Assembly (NCBI RefSeq): GCF_905171775.1
Contig: NC_053492.1
Location: forward strand, 63,883,355 to 63,947,354
Reading direction: 5' to 3'
DNA: 64,000 nt
DNA from: Rana temporaria
Lineage: Eukaryota > Chordata > Amphibia > Anura > Ranidae
Shown here: positions 9,060 through 19,193 of the stretch, piece after piece
Layout: each line of letters opens with the position of its first letter
How positions within the stretch are numbered: position 1 is the stretch's first letter
Program-made: the position numbers and the translations under genes
The notes under the pieces: generated by a model
Told to the model about the DNA's origin: nothing
The model's input: only the letters and a program-made list of their open reading frames with translations
The model's database searches: none

Positions 9060-10375
9060 TGTAGCGCCTGTGTACTTTCAGTACAGGTGCTATGTTAAAT
9101 TTAGAGGGGAATGAGAGAGTTATTTTGCTCTCATTCATGATGATTTGTTAAATTGGGTTTCTGCCAGGCTGGGCTGTTCTGTGGGTTGATTATGTGTTCC
9201 AAAGATACCGTTCCATCTTTGGATAACAGTTGGCGCCAGAGAGGTCCAGGCGGAGGCGCCTTTCTCCAGCAGCCAATCAGAGGAGTGTTTCCCTCGCGTG
9301 CATGCTAGGGGAGGGTATTTCTTTGGCGGATGCCATTTTGTGGGCTTCTTCGCCCGTTCCTGGTTCCAGGTGCGGCACGCACCTTTAGGGTGTGCGCACA
9401 TCACGGGCCCCCGGCGAGTTGGCCTACCAGGCAGGGGCGCACGTGCTACGCGGAGTTCCCAGTTCTGGGCCCTCATGGCCCGGAGCACCTGAAGCTACAG
9501 AGGGGCCCCAGTGACTTACTGTAAAGCAGTGTTTCTCAATTCCAGTCCTCAGGCCCCCCCAACAGGTCAGGTTTTCAGGATTTCCATTATTTTGCACAGG
9601 TGATTTGATCAGTTTCACTGCCTTAGTAATCACCACAGCCTTTTCATCTGAGGGAAATCCTGAAAACCTGACCTGTTGGGGGGGCCTGAGGACTGGAATT
9701 GAGAAACACTGCTGTAAAGTAAAAAAAATTCTATAAAGAAGATCCCAAGCGAGTTATGCTGTTCGGTGGGGAGTCGGTCTGAGGTGAGACCGGAGGCAGG
9801 TGTTCCAACAGGGCTTAGACGATCCATCGGGGATCTGGGTAGCCGGACACTAAGAAGTTGTATGCTGCAACTTGTCAGTTGGAAGTCTACCTGAAGGAGA
9901 TTCAGGCAAATTATATTCGTTGAGAGGATTCACTCTATTATCTTCATTCCTGAGTAGAGGGCCTGTGGCAGAGGTTCCACTCCTAATTCTAATTCCATTA
10001 GAGCCAAGTCAGTGGCAGAGACTTGTTCCTTCTCAGAGGTTTCGAGTGATACTCTGGCTGCCAGGTCAGTGTGAGAGGCCTGTCTAGGTACACTATACCC
10101 ACTCCGGCTGGAGTGGCGACGTGAGTTAAAGTCCCATTGGAGGCAGGACTGCTTCCGTTATCCATAAGCCTGAATCTGCAAACTCTCCTTTCACCAACCT
10201 ATTTCTATCTACCTCAAGTTAACTGTTTGCCATGTTGGGCGAGAAATAAAAGCACAGAAAATGAGATCCTGCTGTTTGGACATTCTGTTACTGCTCATTA
10301 TCCCTAGACACATTACAGAGGTAACATAATCATGCCGTCCCAAATCTCAGCGGCTCCTGAGGGGGTAGCGCTACA
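9060..10375 (+). mobile_element. LTR, TGTAGCGCC family (copy 2), carrying a hAT MITE
   Basis: It starts TGTAGCGCCTGT and ends GTAGCGCTACA. A TATA-like GAGGGTATTTC lies near 9312 and AATAAA is at 10245-10250. The words CAGCAGCCAATCAGAGGAG (about 9268) and TGGCAGAG (about 9966 and 10010) recur in the sister LTRs. A 185-bp hAT-like MITE is inserted at 9527-9711, so the LTR itself is about 1.12 kb, close to the other two copies. Flanks AGTG and TGTG may be a 4-bp TSD. Frames such as 9135-9488 minus are not genes. Confidence 0.75.
9527..9711. mobile_element. hAT-like MITE with perfect 8-bp TSD
   Basis: The 185-bp palindromic element begins CAGTGTTTCTCAATTCCAG and ends with its complement. The 8-bp TSD CTGTAAAG is perfect at 9519-9526 and 9712-9719. 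The sister LTR copies at 793-1891 and 31314-32358 lack it. Subterminal GTCAGGTTTTCAGGATTTCC is repeated inverted at about 9645-9670. An 8-bp TSD with CAG-type ends indicates the hAT superfamily. Confidence 0.88.
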
Positions 10376-11093
10376 TGTGCATGAGGCCTAACATGGGCAT
10401 TATGGGAGGTATGTTTACTGGCTGTATTTGACAGCAGCAAGAGCCAATGGCTACTGCCTGTTCATTTCCACAACACTCATTCATTGTGTCCACTCTTCTG
10501 CGCTGGGTTGCGTTATACAATATACCTTGTGAACCATGAAAAACCTCTCAGATATGGTAATAGAGGCATCACTATACAGAACTTTGAATGCGGAGCCCCA
10601 GATTTGACCTTCACAGGTTGCACACATGTGAACTTGTTCTCCGTGATAAAAGTGCGAGCTCTTAAGTCTCCATATTTTTCTTGCTGCTCCTGTGTTGATA
10701 CAAAGCAGAGTGCTGCAGTGGGGTCAGCTCTGATTGCAGTCATATGAACCCTGCTAATGATATTTACTAATGTCTGGCCTCCAGATGGGACACAGAGGAA
10801 GGTGTTCACGTGTAGACAATATGCCGCTTTGTAGGACAAATCAGCGAGCTGACAAGAGTCTAAAAAAAGGGCTAATTACGCTAAAATAACCCAATGGAGG
10901 AACTGCACACGTTGGGAGGTATTTTATAATGTCTGCCAAAATCAAATTTAGGGACAGACCAAAACAAACGTATAATACAGTTTTTTGTGAATGCTGGTGG
11001 GTGAAACAATCATAAAATTCTATTCCAACAGCGCAGATATTTCACCCATCTAAGACTAAAACTAAATCAAAATTTGCTGCCAAAATGAACACT
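10376..11093. other. Unassigned stretch, no gene seen
   Basis: The antisense frame at 10513-10839 (108 codons) and the sense frame at 10484-10747 overlap each other and show no family motif or splice context. Treated as non-coding. Confidence 0.3.
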
Positions 11094-11385
11094 GGGTTGA
11101 GGTCAGGACTGTGTGCAGGCCAGTAAAGTTCCTCCACCCCAAACTCACTCATCCGTGTCTTTATGGACCTTGCTTTGTGCACTGGTCCAAATCCTTTGGT
11201 GGAGGGGGGATTATGTTGTGGGGTTGTTTTCCAGGGGTTGGACTTGGCCCCTTAGTTCCAGTGAAGGGAACTCTTAAGGCGTCAGCATACCAAGACATTC
11301 TGGACAATTTCATGCTCCCAACTTTGTTTGGAACAGTTTGGGGATGAACTCCTTCCTGTTCCAACATGACTGCGCATATATATTT
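11094..11385. pseudogene. Rearranged Tc1-type transposase fragment
   Basis: Two pieces of one transposase type are joined head to head. On the minus strand 11094-11180 encodes VHKARSIKTRMSEFGVEELYWPAHSPDLNP-like sequence. On the plus strand 11181-11385 encodes WSKSFGGGGIMLWGCF...GLGPLVPVKGTLKASAYQDILDNFMLPTLF. In an intact gene the second piece would run directly into the first in the same orientation, so the C-terminal part has been inverted and moved upstream. The family differs from the transposase at 11673-12656. No active product is possible. Confidence 0.75.
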
Positions 11386-11454
11386 AGATAAATAATTTAT
11401 TTTCCATGTTCTGTGTACTGTGGGAGACCAGATATAGTGAATTCAGGGTCATAC

Positions 11455-12650
11455 AGTGGGGATCGAAAGTTTGGGCACCCCAGGTAAAAATTTGTATTAA
11501 TGTGCATAACGAAGCCAAGGAAAAATGGAAAAATCTCCAAAAGGCATCAAATTACAGATTAGACATTCTTATAATATGTCAAAAAAGTTAGATTCTATTT
11601 CCATCATTTACACTTTCAAAATTACAGAAAACAAAAAAATGGCGTCTGCAAAAGTTTGGGCACCCTGCAGAGTTAATATCTTGTACTGCCCCCTTTGGCA
11701 AGTATCACAGCTTGTAAACGCTTTTTGTAGCCAGCCAAGAGTCTGTCACGCACTGCTCTTTTAAGGTCTATCCATAGATTTTCAATTATGTTGAGGTCAG
11801 GAGATTGTGAAGGCCATGGCAAAACCTTCAGTTTACGCCTCTTGATGTAATCCCCCGTGGATTTTGAGGTGTGCTTAGGATCATTATCCATTTGTAGAAG
11901 CCATCCTCTCTTTAACTTCAGATTTTTCACAGATGGCATCAAGTTACCATCCAAAATTTGCTGAAATTTTATTGAATCCATTTTTCCTTCTACTCGTGAA
12001 ATGTTCCCTGTGCCACTGGCTGCAATACAACCCCAAAGCATGATTGATCCACCCCCATGCTTAATAGTTGGACAGAGGTTCTTTTCATTAAATTATGTGC
12101 CCTTTCTTCTCCAAACGTACCTTTGCTCATTCCGGCCCAAAAGTTCTATTTTAACCTCATCGGTCCACAGAACTTGTTTCCAAAATGCATCAGGCTTGTC
12201 TATATGTTCATTTGCAAAGTTCAAACGCTGATTTTTGTGGTGAGGACGTAGAAGAGGTTTTCTTCTGATGACTCTTCCATGAAGACCATATTTGTACAAG
12301 TATCTCTTTATAGTGGAATAGTGTACCACAACTCCAGTGTCTGCCAGATCTTTCTGGAGGGATCGTGCAGTCAAATGTGGGTTTTGAATTGCTTTTCTCA
12401 CAATCCTGCGAGCTGTTCTGTCTGATATTTTTCTTGGTCTTCCAGATCTTGCTTTAACTTCCACTGTTCCTGATGACTGCCATTTCTTAATTACGTTCCG
12501 AACAGAGGATATTGACATCTGAAAACGCTTTTCTATCTTCTTATAGCCTTCTCCAGCTTTGTGAGCGTCAACTATTTTCAGTTTCAGTTTTCTAGACAAC
12601 TGCTTAGAAGAAGCCATGGTGCTGATTGTTGGGGCAAAGTCAGATGAATC
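11455..12650 (-). mobile_element. Tc1/mariner element with IR/DR-type end, 5'-truncated
   Basis: The transposase-distal end lies on the left. TA at 11453-11454 is followed by CAGTGGGGATCGAAAGTTTG. The 15-bp direct repeat AAAGTTTGGGCACCC occurs at 11466-11480 and again at 11651-11665, 185 bp apart. That is the layout of Tc1 elements with long inverted repeats containing paired transposase sites. The opposite end is lost: at about 12650 it abuts a piece of another repeat (12657-12733). Confidence 0.85.
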
Positions 12651-12656
12651 AAGCAC
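11673..12656 (-). pseudogene. Tc1-type DD34E transposase, one stop and a C-terminal deletion
   Basis: A cut-and-paste transposase acting on its own inverted ends. The first Met is at 12656, but MASSKQLS at 12617 is the likelier start because it matches the position in the opposing copy (MGSSKQLS). The N-terminal part carries helix-turn-helix sequence (YKKIEKRFQMSISSVRNVIKKW) and a GRPRK motif between the two DNA-binding halves. All three catalytic acids are readable: D in WTDEVKIELL, D in QMDNDPKHTSK and E in NIIENLW, with exactly 34 residues between the last two. There is one in-frame TAA at 12093-12095, after the WRRKGT motif; the reading frame then continues unchanged. After LKRAVRDR the sequence jumps to AGYKKRLQAVI, so about 30 residues usual in this family are missing. 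Inactive, but fairly young. Confidence 0.88.
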
Positions 12657-12733
12657 TTGCCCGTAAAACTTGCGGCGGGGTAACGTAAATGCGATACGTT
12701 ACGCCGTCGCAAATGTCTGTGAATCTGGCCCTT
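12657..12733. repeat. Right-end fragment of ACGCCG-rich family
   Basis: GTAACGTAAATGCGATACG and GAATCTGGCCC match the terminal part of the family seen at 16608-17322 and 54190-54919. It sits exactly between two opposing Tc1 copies. Confidence 0.65.
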
Positions 12734-12735
12734 AG

Positions 12736-13205
12736 ATTTTATTTTCATCATTTACACTTTCAAAATTACAGAAAACAAAAAAATGCCGTCTGCAAAAGTT
12801 TGGGCACCCTGCAGAATTTATAGCATGCACTGCCCCCTTCGCAAAGCTGAGACCTGCCAGTGTCATGGATTGTTCTCAATCATCGTCTGGGAAGACCAGC
12901 TGATGTCAATCTCAAAGGTTTTAAATGCCCAGACTCATCTGACCTTGCCCCAACAATCAGCACCATGGGTTCTTCTAAGCAGTTGTCTAGAAAACTGAAA
13001 CTGAAAATAGTTGACGCTCACAAAGCTAGAGAAGCCTATAAGAAGATAGAAAAGCATTTTCAGATGTCAATATCCTCTGTTCGGAATGTAATTTAGAAAT
13101 GGCAGTCATCAGGAACAGTGGAAGTTAAAGCAAGATCTGGAAGACCAAGAAAAATATCAGACAGAACAGCTCCACTATAAAGAGATACTTGTACAAATCT
13201 CAATG
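12736..13205 (+). pseudogene. Second Tc1 copy, opposite orientation, internally deleted
   Basis: Includes the inner AAAGTTTGGGCACCC site (about 12796), a 5' leader, and the start MGSSKQLSRKLKLKIVDAHKAREAYKKIEKHFQMSISSVRNVI. A stop at 13094-13096 interrupts; KWQSSGTVEVKARSGRPRKISDRTA follows in frame. The sequence then jumps to a TIKRYLYK-like region and ends. About 30 codons between the two DNA-binding halves are missing. Clearly the same family as 11455-12650. Confidence 0.85.
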
Positions 13206-14148
13206 GAGAAAAGAAAAAAAGGAAAAAAAACAAAAACAAAGGTTTAAAGTGGAAAATGAAATTAGGGGGGGGGGAGGGAAAAAGGAAGGGGAAAAAAATG
13301 TATTTTCTTAGAAATGACCACATGTAGGTGGATGATCTGGCCAAACACCGACGCTCCCTTTTTCTTTTTTTCCGCATTAGAGGGAATTCACGTTTGAAGG
13401 ACGATTTGATGGGAAATGAATGATAGTTTAGAAGTGTAATGAAACATTATGGGATTATAGTAAAATGTATGTTGGAAGCACTAGTCCCCTATAATTTACC
13501 ATACAATTACATTGCTCATACGGAGTGTCTGGCAGGTCACATGCAGACAGAAAAGACCACAAATAACATAAATGAACTCCTATAAGAGCTCTGTATACTG
13601 CCATGTATGTGGTATGGTGGGCACATTCTTACATGGTGGTAACAGAATCCACAGACTATTACCCCTTATATGAAATCCTACCAATGCTGCTATATTAGAC
13701 ATTGTGAAAAAGCTCCATATAAATTCATTATGTTGTACAGTCAATGTTGTTTAGTGTAGAAAGTGGTGAAATGATTCTCCCTGCTGTGCCCCTCTTACAT
13801 GTGTGTATTTAAAATACACCTGTGTAACCCATCTATTTAACCCCTCACCGCCAGTCCTTTACCTGTGGGCATTAATGCTGGTAGGCAGCTTCTCGGTCAT
13901 GTGATCAATGTTTTTGGCTGGCACAGTGTTCACAAGATCAGGATCCTGTTCTGCTGGTTCCTGATCACAAAGTGAGACCAGGAGCTGTCAGTGACAGCTC
14001 AGGAGTGTGCAACGTGTGTGCTCTCCGCACAGAGCTTCACAGTTGCACGGACACATATACAGTATGCAGCAGCCATGTGTTACGCCAGCAGGAAGAGGTT
14101 CAAAGCCTCATAAGTACTTTATTGAAAATCAAATAAAGTTGAACCACT
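13206..14148. other. Purine-rich and unassigned sequence, no gene
   Basis: Positions 13206-13375 are strongly A/G-biased, including a run of ten G near 13265. The rest is AT-rich with no repeat boundary. The minus frame at 13093-13377 is Phe/Pro/Arg low-complexity. Confidence 0.35.
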
Positions 14149-14152
14149 TCCT

Positions 14153-15346
14153 GCCCGGCCTTTAGAAAAATTACGGCTGGGTTCAGTTATCCTGACTGGA
14201 CGTCTTATGATGTCCAGCAGGATACCAGCTGCAGAGAGCCCGTGGGGGCACGCATCGCGGCGATCGGTGGTGTGGTGGGTCAATCTGACACACCACTACA
14301 CCGATCTCGATAAAGAGCCTCCGGCGGAGGCTCTTTACCCCGCGATCAGCAGTGTCCAATCACGGCTGATCACAATGTAAACAGGAGGAGCCGTTGATCG
14401 GCTTTTCCCTCACTCACGTCTGACAGACACGAGTAGAGGAGAGCTGATTCTGACAGGGGGGGTGTGCGCTGGTTGTTTATCAGTGCAGCCCCCCCGTGGA
14501 TGCCCACACTGGACCATCAGGGAAGCTCCTAACATGTGGATGGCCAGGCACTTCCCCCATGGCCATCCACATATGCCAATACATGCTCAATATATGTCAA
14601 TCAGTGATGGAAAAAATAAAATCAGTGATGCCCATCAGTGCCACCTATCAGTGCCCATCAGTATCCACCTATCAGTGACCATCAGTGCCCATCCGTGCCA
14701 CCCATCAGTGCCACCCATAAGTACCCATCAGTGCCACCCATAAGTACCCATCAGTGCCAACTATGAGTGCCCATCAGTGCCACCTATCAGTGCCCATCAG
14801 TATCCACCTATCAGTGACCATCAGTGCCCATCCGTGCCACCTATCAGTGCCACCCATAAGTACCCATCAGTGCCACCCATAAGTACCCATCAGTGCCAAC
14901 TATGAGTGCCCATTAGTGCCGCCTATGAGTACTCATCAGCAGTGCCGCATACCAGTGCCATCTATCAGTGTCCATCAGTGCCACCTATCAGTGCCCATCA
15001 GTGCCACCTCATCGGTGCCACCTTAACAGTGCCCGTCAGTACAGCCATATCAGTGCCAGTCATTGAAGAAGAAAACGTACTTAGTTACAAAAAAATTAAC
15101 AGAAACAAAGAAAAAAAATTCCCAAATTTTCGGTCTATTTGTATTCGTCACGCAAAAAAAAAAAAAAATCACAGCGGTGATCAAATACCACCAAAAGAAA
15201 GTTCTATTTGTGGGAATAAAATGGTAAAAATGTGTTTGGGTACAGTGTAGCATGACCGCGCAATTGTCATTCAAATTGCCACAGCGCTGAAAGCTGAGAA
15301 TTGGCTTGGGCAGGAAGGGGGTGTAAGTGCCTGGTATTGAAGTGGT
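14153..15346. mobile_element. TTAA-type element (J family) containing a minisatellite
   Basis: The left end CCACTTCCTGCCCGGCC and the right end GGCAGGAAGG...AGTGGT are inverted relatives of the ends at 2943-3734. The right part (15090-15346) reads on the minus strand as the T-rich body with CACAAATAGA and GGTGGTATTTGATCAC. A tandem array fills the middle. Flanks read TTGA and TGAA, which could be mutated TTAA. Confidence 0.65.
14600..15060. repeat. Minisatellite, CCCATCAGTGCCACC units
   Basis: About 25 variable units based on CATCAGTGCCACCTAT, often with higher-order doublets: a block from about 14632 recurs from about 14772. Frames at 14462-14743 and 14906-15250 translate it as Ser/His/Pro/Ile repeats and are not genes. 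Confidence 0.85.
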
Positions 15347-15802
15347 GAAAAGGATACTATGGGCTAGTTTTTTATTTAAAAAAAAACATGTCATACTAAG
15401 CTCCACTGTGCAGTTTGTTTTGGCCCTGATTGTCCTCTTCTGGGGTTCCACAGCAGCTCTCGCGGCTCCTTCCCGCAAGAGCTAACCCCGTCTGGGAAGC
15501 CATCTCCCGAGGGAGTTACTTTGCGGGCGCGCTCCCATGTTATACACTTGGCAGCCGTAGCCGCCAAGTGTATGACTCGGCCCCGCCCCTGGTCATGGCG
15601 CGTCATTGATTTGATTGACAGCAGCAGGAGCCAATGGCTGCGCCGCTATCAATCATCCAATGAAGAGCCGACTAGAGCTCGGTGAAAGCAACGCGAAATC
15701 CCGTCCAAGGAGAGTCGGTCTCGGGTAAGTAAGACGGGGGCTCGGGAGCGGTGACTGCATGGGATGCATTAAGGTGAAAAAACATGAAGCTTTACAACCC
15801 CT
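15347..15802. mobile_element. TTAA-type element, TGTAAAG-ended (K family)
   Basis: It ends GCTTTACAACCCCT before TTAA (15803-15806) and starts directly beside the preceding element. Inside, AAACATGTCATACTAAG, CAGTTTGTTTTG and CAGCAGCAGGAGCCAATGGC match the copies at 52651-52990 and 63094-63564. CCAAT boxes and GC-rich middle are typical of this family. Confidence 0.65.
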
Positions 15803-16004
15803 TTAAATTAAAAAAAAAAAGCCTCATAAGTACATAAGTGTAAAAGGACATGGGTATGACCACAATATTTTTAACAATTTATCACAGTCACAGGTCGACA
15901 CGCTTCATGGAATTCATCGGCTTCCTCATTATCAGTGTGAAATAGTTGTTGCATGATGTTGCGTGGTCCACACACTTACCCACTTGACCTCCAGAATATT
16001 TATT

Positions 16005-16020
16005 CCCCCCCCCCCCCCCC
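16005..16020. repeat. Poly-C run
   Basis: Sixteen consecutive C bases at the left edge of the next element. Confidence 0.9.
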
Positions 16021-16555
16021 TTAACGACTAGGCCATTTTTTTGTGTTACTGCGTTACTTTAACTAACAATTGCACAGTCATGCGACACTGTAACCAAACA
16101 CATTTTTGGCCTTTTTTCCCCACATATAAAGCTTTCTTTTGAGTGTATTTGATCACCTATTTTTTGCACTATAAACAAAAAAAGACCTACAATTTTGAAA
16201 AACATATTTTTTTCTGCTATAAAACATACCCAATAAAAAAAATTAAAAAAGCGAATTTCCTCATTAATTTAGTAGACGTGCACTGCCGAAAAATGTGTTC
16301 CTTTTCTTTTCATTCTTTTTTTTTAGTGTTTGTTCTTCGGGTCATTCGTTATTCGATCGCAATTTGTAATTTTTTTTTTTACTAGTAATGGCGGAGTGAG
16401 ACTGCGATATTGTGGCAGACTAATTGTACACCTAACTGACACTTTTTGGGAACCAGTGACACTAGTACAGTGGTCAGTGCTAAGAAATGTGCACTGTCAC
16501 TGTACTAATGACACTGGCTGGGAAGGGGTTACCATCAGGGGCGATCAAAGGGTTA
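16021..16555. mobile_element. TTAA-type element (J family, copy 3)
   Basis: Same order of blocks as 2943-3734 but diverged: CTGCGTTACTTTAACTAACA, TTCCCCACATATAAAGC, GTGTATTTGATCACCT, CACTATAAACAAAAAA, then the right part with GGGGTTACCATCAGGGGCG, AAAGGGTTAA. The right side is closest to 49043-49680. Ends are eroded. Confidence 0.6.
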
Positions 16556-16607
16556 AAAGTGTGCCTAAGAAAAAAACAACAAAACCAAGTTACGGGACTG
16601 ACTTCTT

Positions 16608-17322
16608 GGGCCAGATCCACAGACGAAGTACGCCGGCGTATCTCCTGATACGCCGGTGTACTTTCAAATTTCCCGCGTCGTATCTTTAGTTTGAATCCTC
16701 AAACCAAGATACGACGGCTTCTGGGTTAGATCCGACAGGTGTACGTGTTCGTACGCCTTCGGATCTAAGATGCAATACTTTGGCGTCCGCTGGGTGGCGT
16801 TTTCTGTGTTGGGTATGCAAATTAGCGATTTACGACGATCCACGAACGTACGCGCGGCCGTCGCATTTTCTAACGTCGTCTGTAGTCGGCTTTTTCCGGT
16901 GTATAGTTAAAGCTGGTATTTTTCAGCGTATACATAGACTTTCCATGTTAAGTATGGCCGTCGTTCCAGCGTCGAAATTTGAATTATTATTTTTTTGTGC
17001 GTAAGTCGTCCGTGAATAGGGATGGACGTAACTCACTTCTAAGTAAAAAAAAAATGATGTCCTAGCGACGTCATTTAGCGCAATGCACGGCGGGAACTTT
17101 CGGGACGCTGCATGCGCAGTTCATTCGGGGCGGGGACGCGATTCATTTAAATGAAACCCGCCCCCAACCCGCCCAATTTCAAATCCGCCGCCAGAAATAC
17201 ACTACGCCGCCGTAACTTACGGCGTGAAATCGCTGAGGATTCGAAAATGCGCCAGGTAAGGTACGGCGGCGTAGTGTATCTCTGATACGCTGCGCCGTTC
17301 TACATGTATGTGGATCTGGCCC
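16608..17322. mobile_element. ACGCCG-rich foldback, complete copy with 3-bp TSD
   Basis: It begins GGGCCAGATCCACAGACG and ends with TGTGGATCTGGCCC. CTT flanks both sides (16605-16607 and 17323-17325). Arms carry TACGCCGGCGTATC, GATACGCCGG and GCGGCGTAGTGTATC. The middle has a CGTGAATAGGGATGG word, a GACGTCATTTAGCGCAATGC word and CATTTAAATG. It is 715 bp, close to the 730-bp copy at 54190-54919. Non-coding; the superfamily is undecided, and the 3-bp TSD would allow Harbinger-like. Confidence 0.75.
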
Positions 17323-17325
17323 CTT

Positions 17326-17980
17326 GTGTCTGGCTGCGAGTGGAAAAATGTGTGTTGCCTGGCTGTGCAGGATTAGGACAGTGGCCCCCTACATATCCTG
17401 ATAGTCTCCTTCAATAAGCAGGATGGAAATTGAGCCCAGCAAGCTCATCCAATTGTGAACCACCATTTGTCTGTGGAGTTATTCTTTCATACACTTTGTC
17501 TGGAATACAACTATTGCCCAGAACACCGGAACTGTGAGGCGCACCTCATCCTGTGTCATGTCACACCTTCATTCCCAGGGAATGTTTTCTTTGGTAATAT
17601 ATGATGGAGAGGCCTGGGGCTCCTATGCTGGACACTGCAGAAACATCAAAGCCAAGTGAATAAAAAATATTGTTATTGCTTATCTACTAAATCTCTGGTG
17701 GGTAATAGAAACACAATTTTTAAAAACATTGAAAAAAATCTGTATGTTTAGATTATAGTAACTCTTTACTTTGGCTTGGTGGTTTCCCTCCAGCGTTCTT
17801 TAATTACATTCCCTCTCTATTGCAAGTTACTCTGGCATTTTCCCCGGGAACCACACTACACAATCATCAATTGAAAACAGGGATGCAGGAGCGGTCCACG
17901 TGTAGGCAGGTGCAGTTAGCCTTCCCACCTGTAGGTGGCCTAGAGCCATTATGGCATGGGAAGGGAGTCTCATAAGGGAA
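17326..17980. other. Unassigned stretch, no gene seen
   Basis: Mixed sequence with no long frame and no visible repeat boundary. Confidence 0.3.
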
Positions 17981-18443
17981 TTGACCCAAACTATTTTAAA
18001 CAAAGGGTCAGTTTATGGTCCTTCAGACATTAGGAAGGCTGTACTGTGGTCAGTGGGGGCAAAAAAAATTACATAGCACCTGTGGTCAGTAGAAGGAGGA
18101 ATTAAGCCCCATTATGGGTATTCGTGATAGGAGTAATGCCTTATTATTGGTGCAGTGGGAGGAATAATGTCCCATGGTTGGTGTCAGTGGAAGAAATAGT
18201 GCCCCACCATTGGTATCAGTGGGAGGAATGGTGCCCTATCGTTGGTGCCAATGTCAGGAATAGTGCCACATCGTTGGTGCCAGTGGAAGGAATAGTGCCC
18301 TATTGTCAGTACCAGTGAAAGGAATAGTGCCCTATCGTCTGTATCATTGGGAGGAATAGCACTTCATATCTGCGGGAGGAATTCCCAAGGGCCAGATATA
18401 GGCAAATAAGCATGCAAAGGGTCACATCCATTTGGAGACCGAT
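17981..18443 (+). mobile_element. hAT-like element with 32-34-bp minisatellite
   Basis: The left part CCAAACTATTTTAAACAAAG and the right end CATTTGGAGACC correspond to the complement of 6601-6904. The central 18110-18370 holds about eight units built on GTGGGAGGAATAGTGCCC and TATCGTTGGTGCCA. The 64-codon frame at 18124-18318 is repeat translation. Confidence 0.55.
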
Positions 18444-18449
18444 GTCTTA

Positions 18450-18854
18450 TGCCGGTCGGATTTTCCGTCGGAAAAACCTTGGATGGTTTTTCCAACGGAA
18501 TTCCGCTAATGCTTGGCTTGCATACACACGGTCACACAAAAGTTCTCTGAACTTTCGACCGTCAAGAATGCGGTGATGTATAACACTACGCCGAGCCGAG
18601 AAAATGATGTTCAATGCTTCAGAGCATTGTTTCCGAACATGCGTCGGAATTTTGCGTGCCGGAATTGCTACAGATGAACGGAATTTCCGATGGGATTTTT
18701 TTCCGTCTGAAAATTTGAGAACCAGATCTCAATCTTTTGTTGACGGAAATTCCGACAGCAAAAGTCCGATGGAGCATACGCACGGTCGGAATTTCGGACC
18801 AAAAGCTCACATCTGACTTTTCTTGTCGGAATTTCCAATCGTGTGTACACGGCA
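18450..18854. mobile_element. TNA-type foldback, GGAATTTCCGAC-word family
   Basis: Perfect TTA duplications at 18447-18449 and 18855-18857. Ends are TGCCGG... and ...GTGTGTACACGGCA. The core, read on the minus strand, contains GACGCATGTTCGGAA, GAAGCATTGAACATCATTTT and ACATCACCGCATTCTTGACG, shared with 53693-54075 and 58709-59114. Confidence 0.8.
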
Positions 18855-18857
18855 TTA

Positions 18858-19189
18858 GAGGTTACAGTGCCTTGAGAGAGGAAGGTAGTCTGATTGGACA
18901 CAGAACCTTTGAGAGACTTTGGCGGCCATCTTGGGTGAAGGAACCTTTTAAATATAGGGAACACTTATTTTATCATTCTGGTGAGTAAATGGTAGGGACA
19001 GGAACCCGCTGGTAACTACAGGGTCAGTTTCCAGATGAGGAGGGATGGCTCAGGGAAAGTTCCTTCATACATACACTCCTGAGAGAAGTATAGGTACAGA
19101 GCCAGTACAGACTTCAGAAACATCCTCATCCTATCCCATGAAGGGACCCTACCCCTGGTAATAGAAGTCATCCTCTGTTCACATACCCT
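18858..19189. other. Unassigned stretch
   Basis: No repeat boundary or coding signal. The frame at 18737-18988 runs from the foldback into this region and is not a gene. Confidence 0.3.
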
Positions 19190-19193
19190 TTAA

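Noticed and set aside
9060..10375. Complete LTR retrotransposon between the LTRs at 793 and 9060, or between 9060 and 31314
   Set aside because: The first pair are in opposite orientation, and the second pair are 21 kb apart with no gag, protease or polymerase sequence between them.
14600..15060. Regularly spaced repeats resembling a CRISPR array
   Set aside because: Units are contiguous tandem repeats with no unique spacers, in vertebrate DNA.
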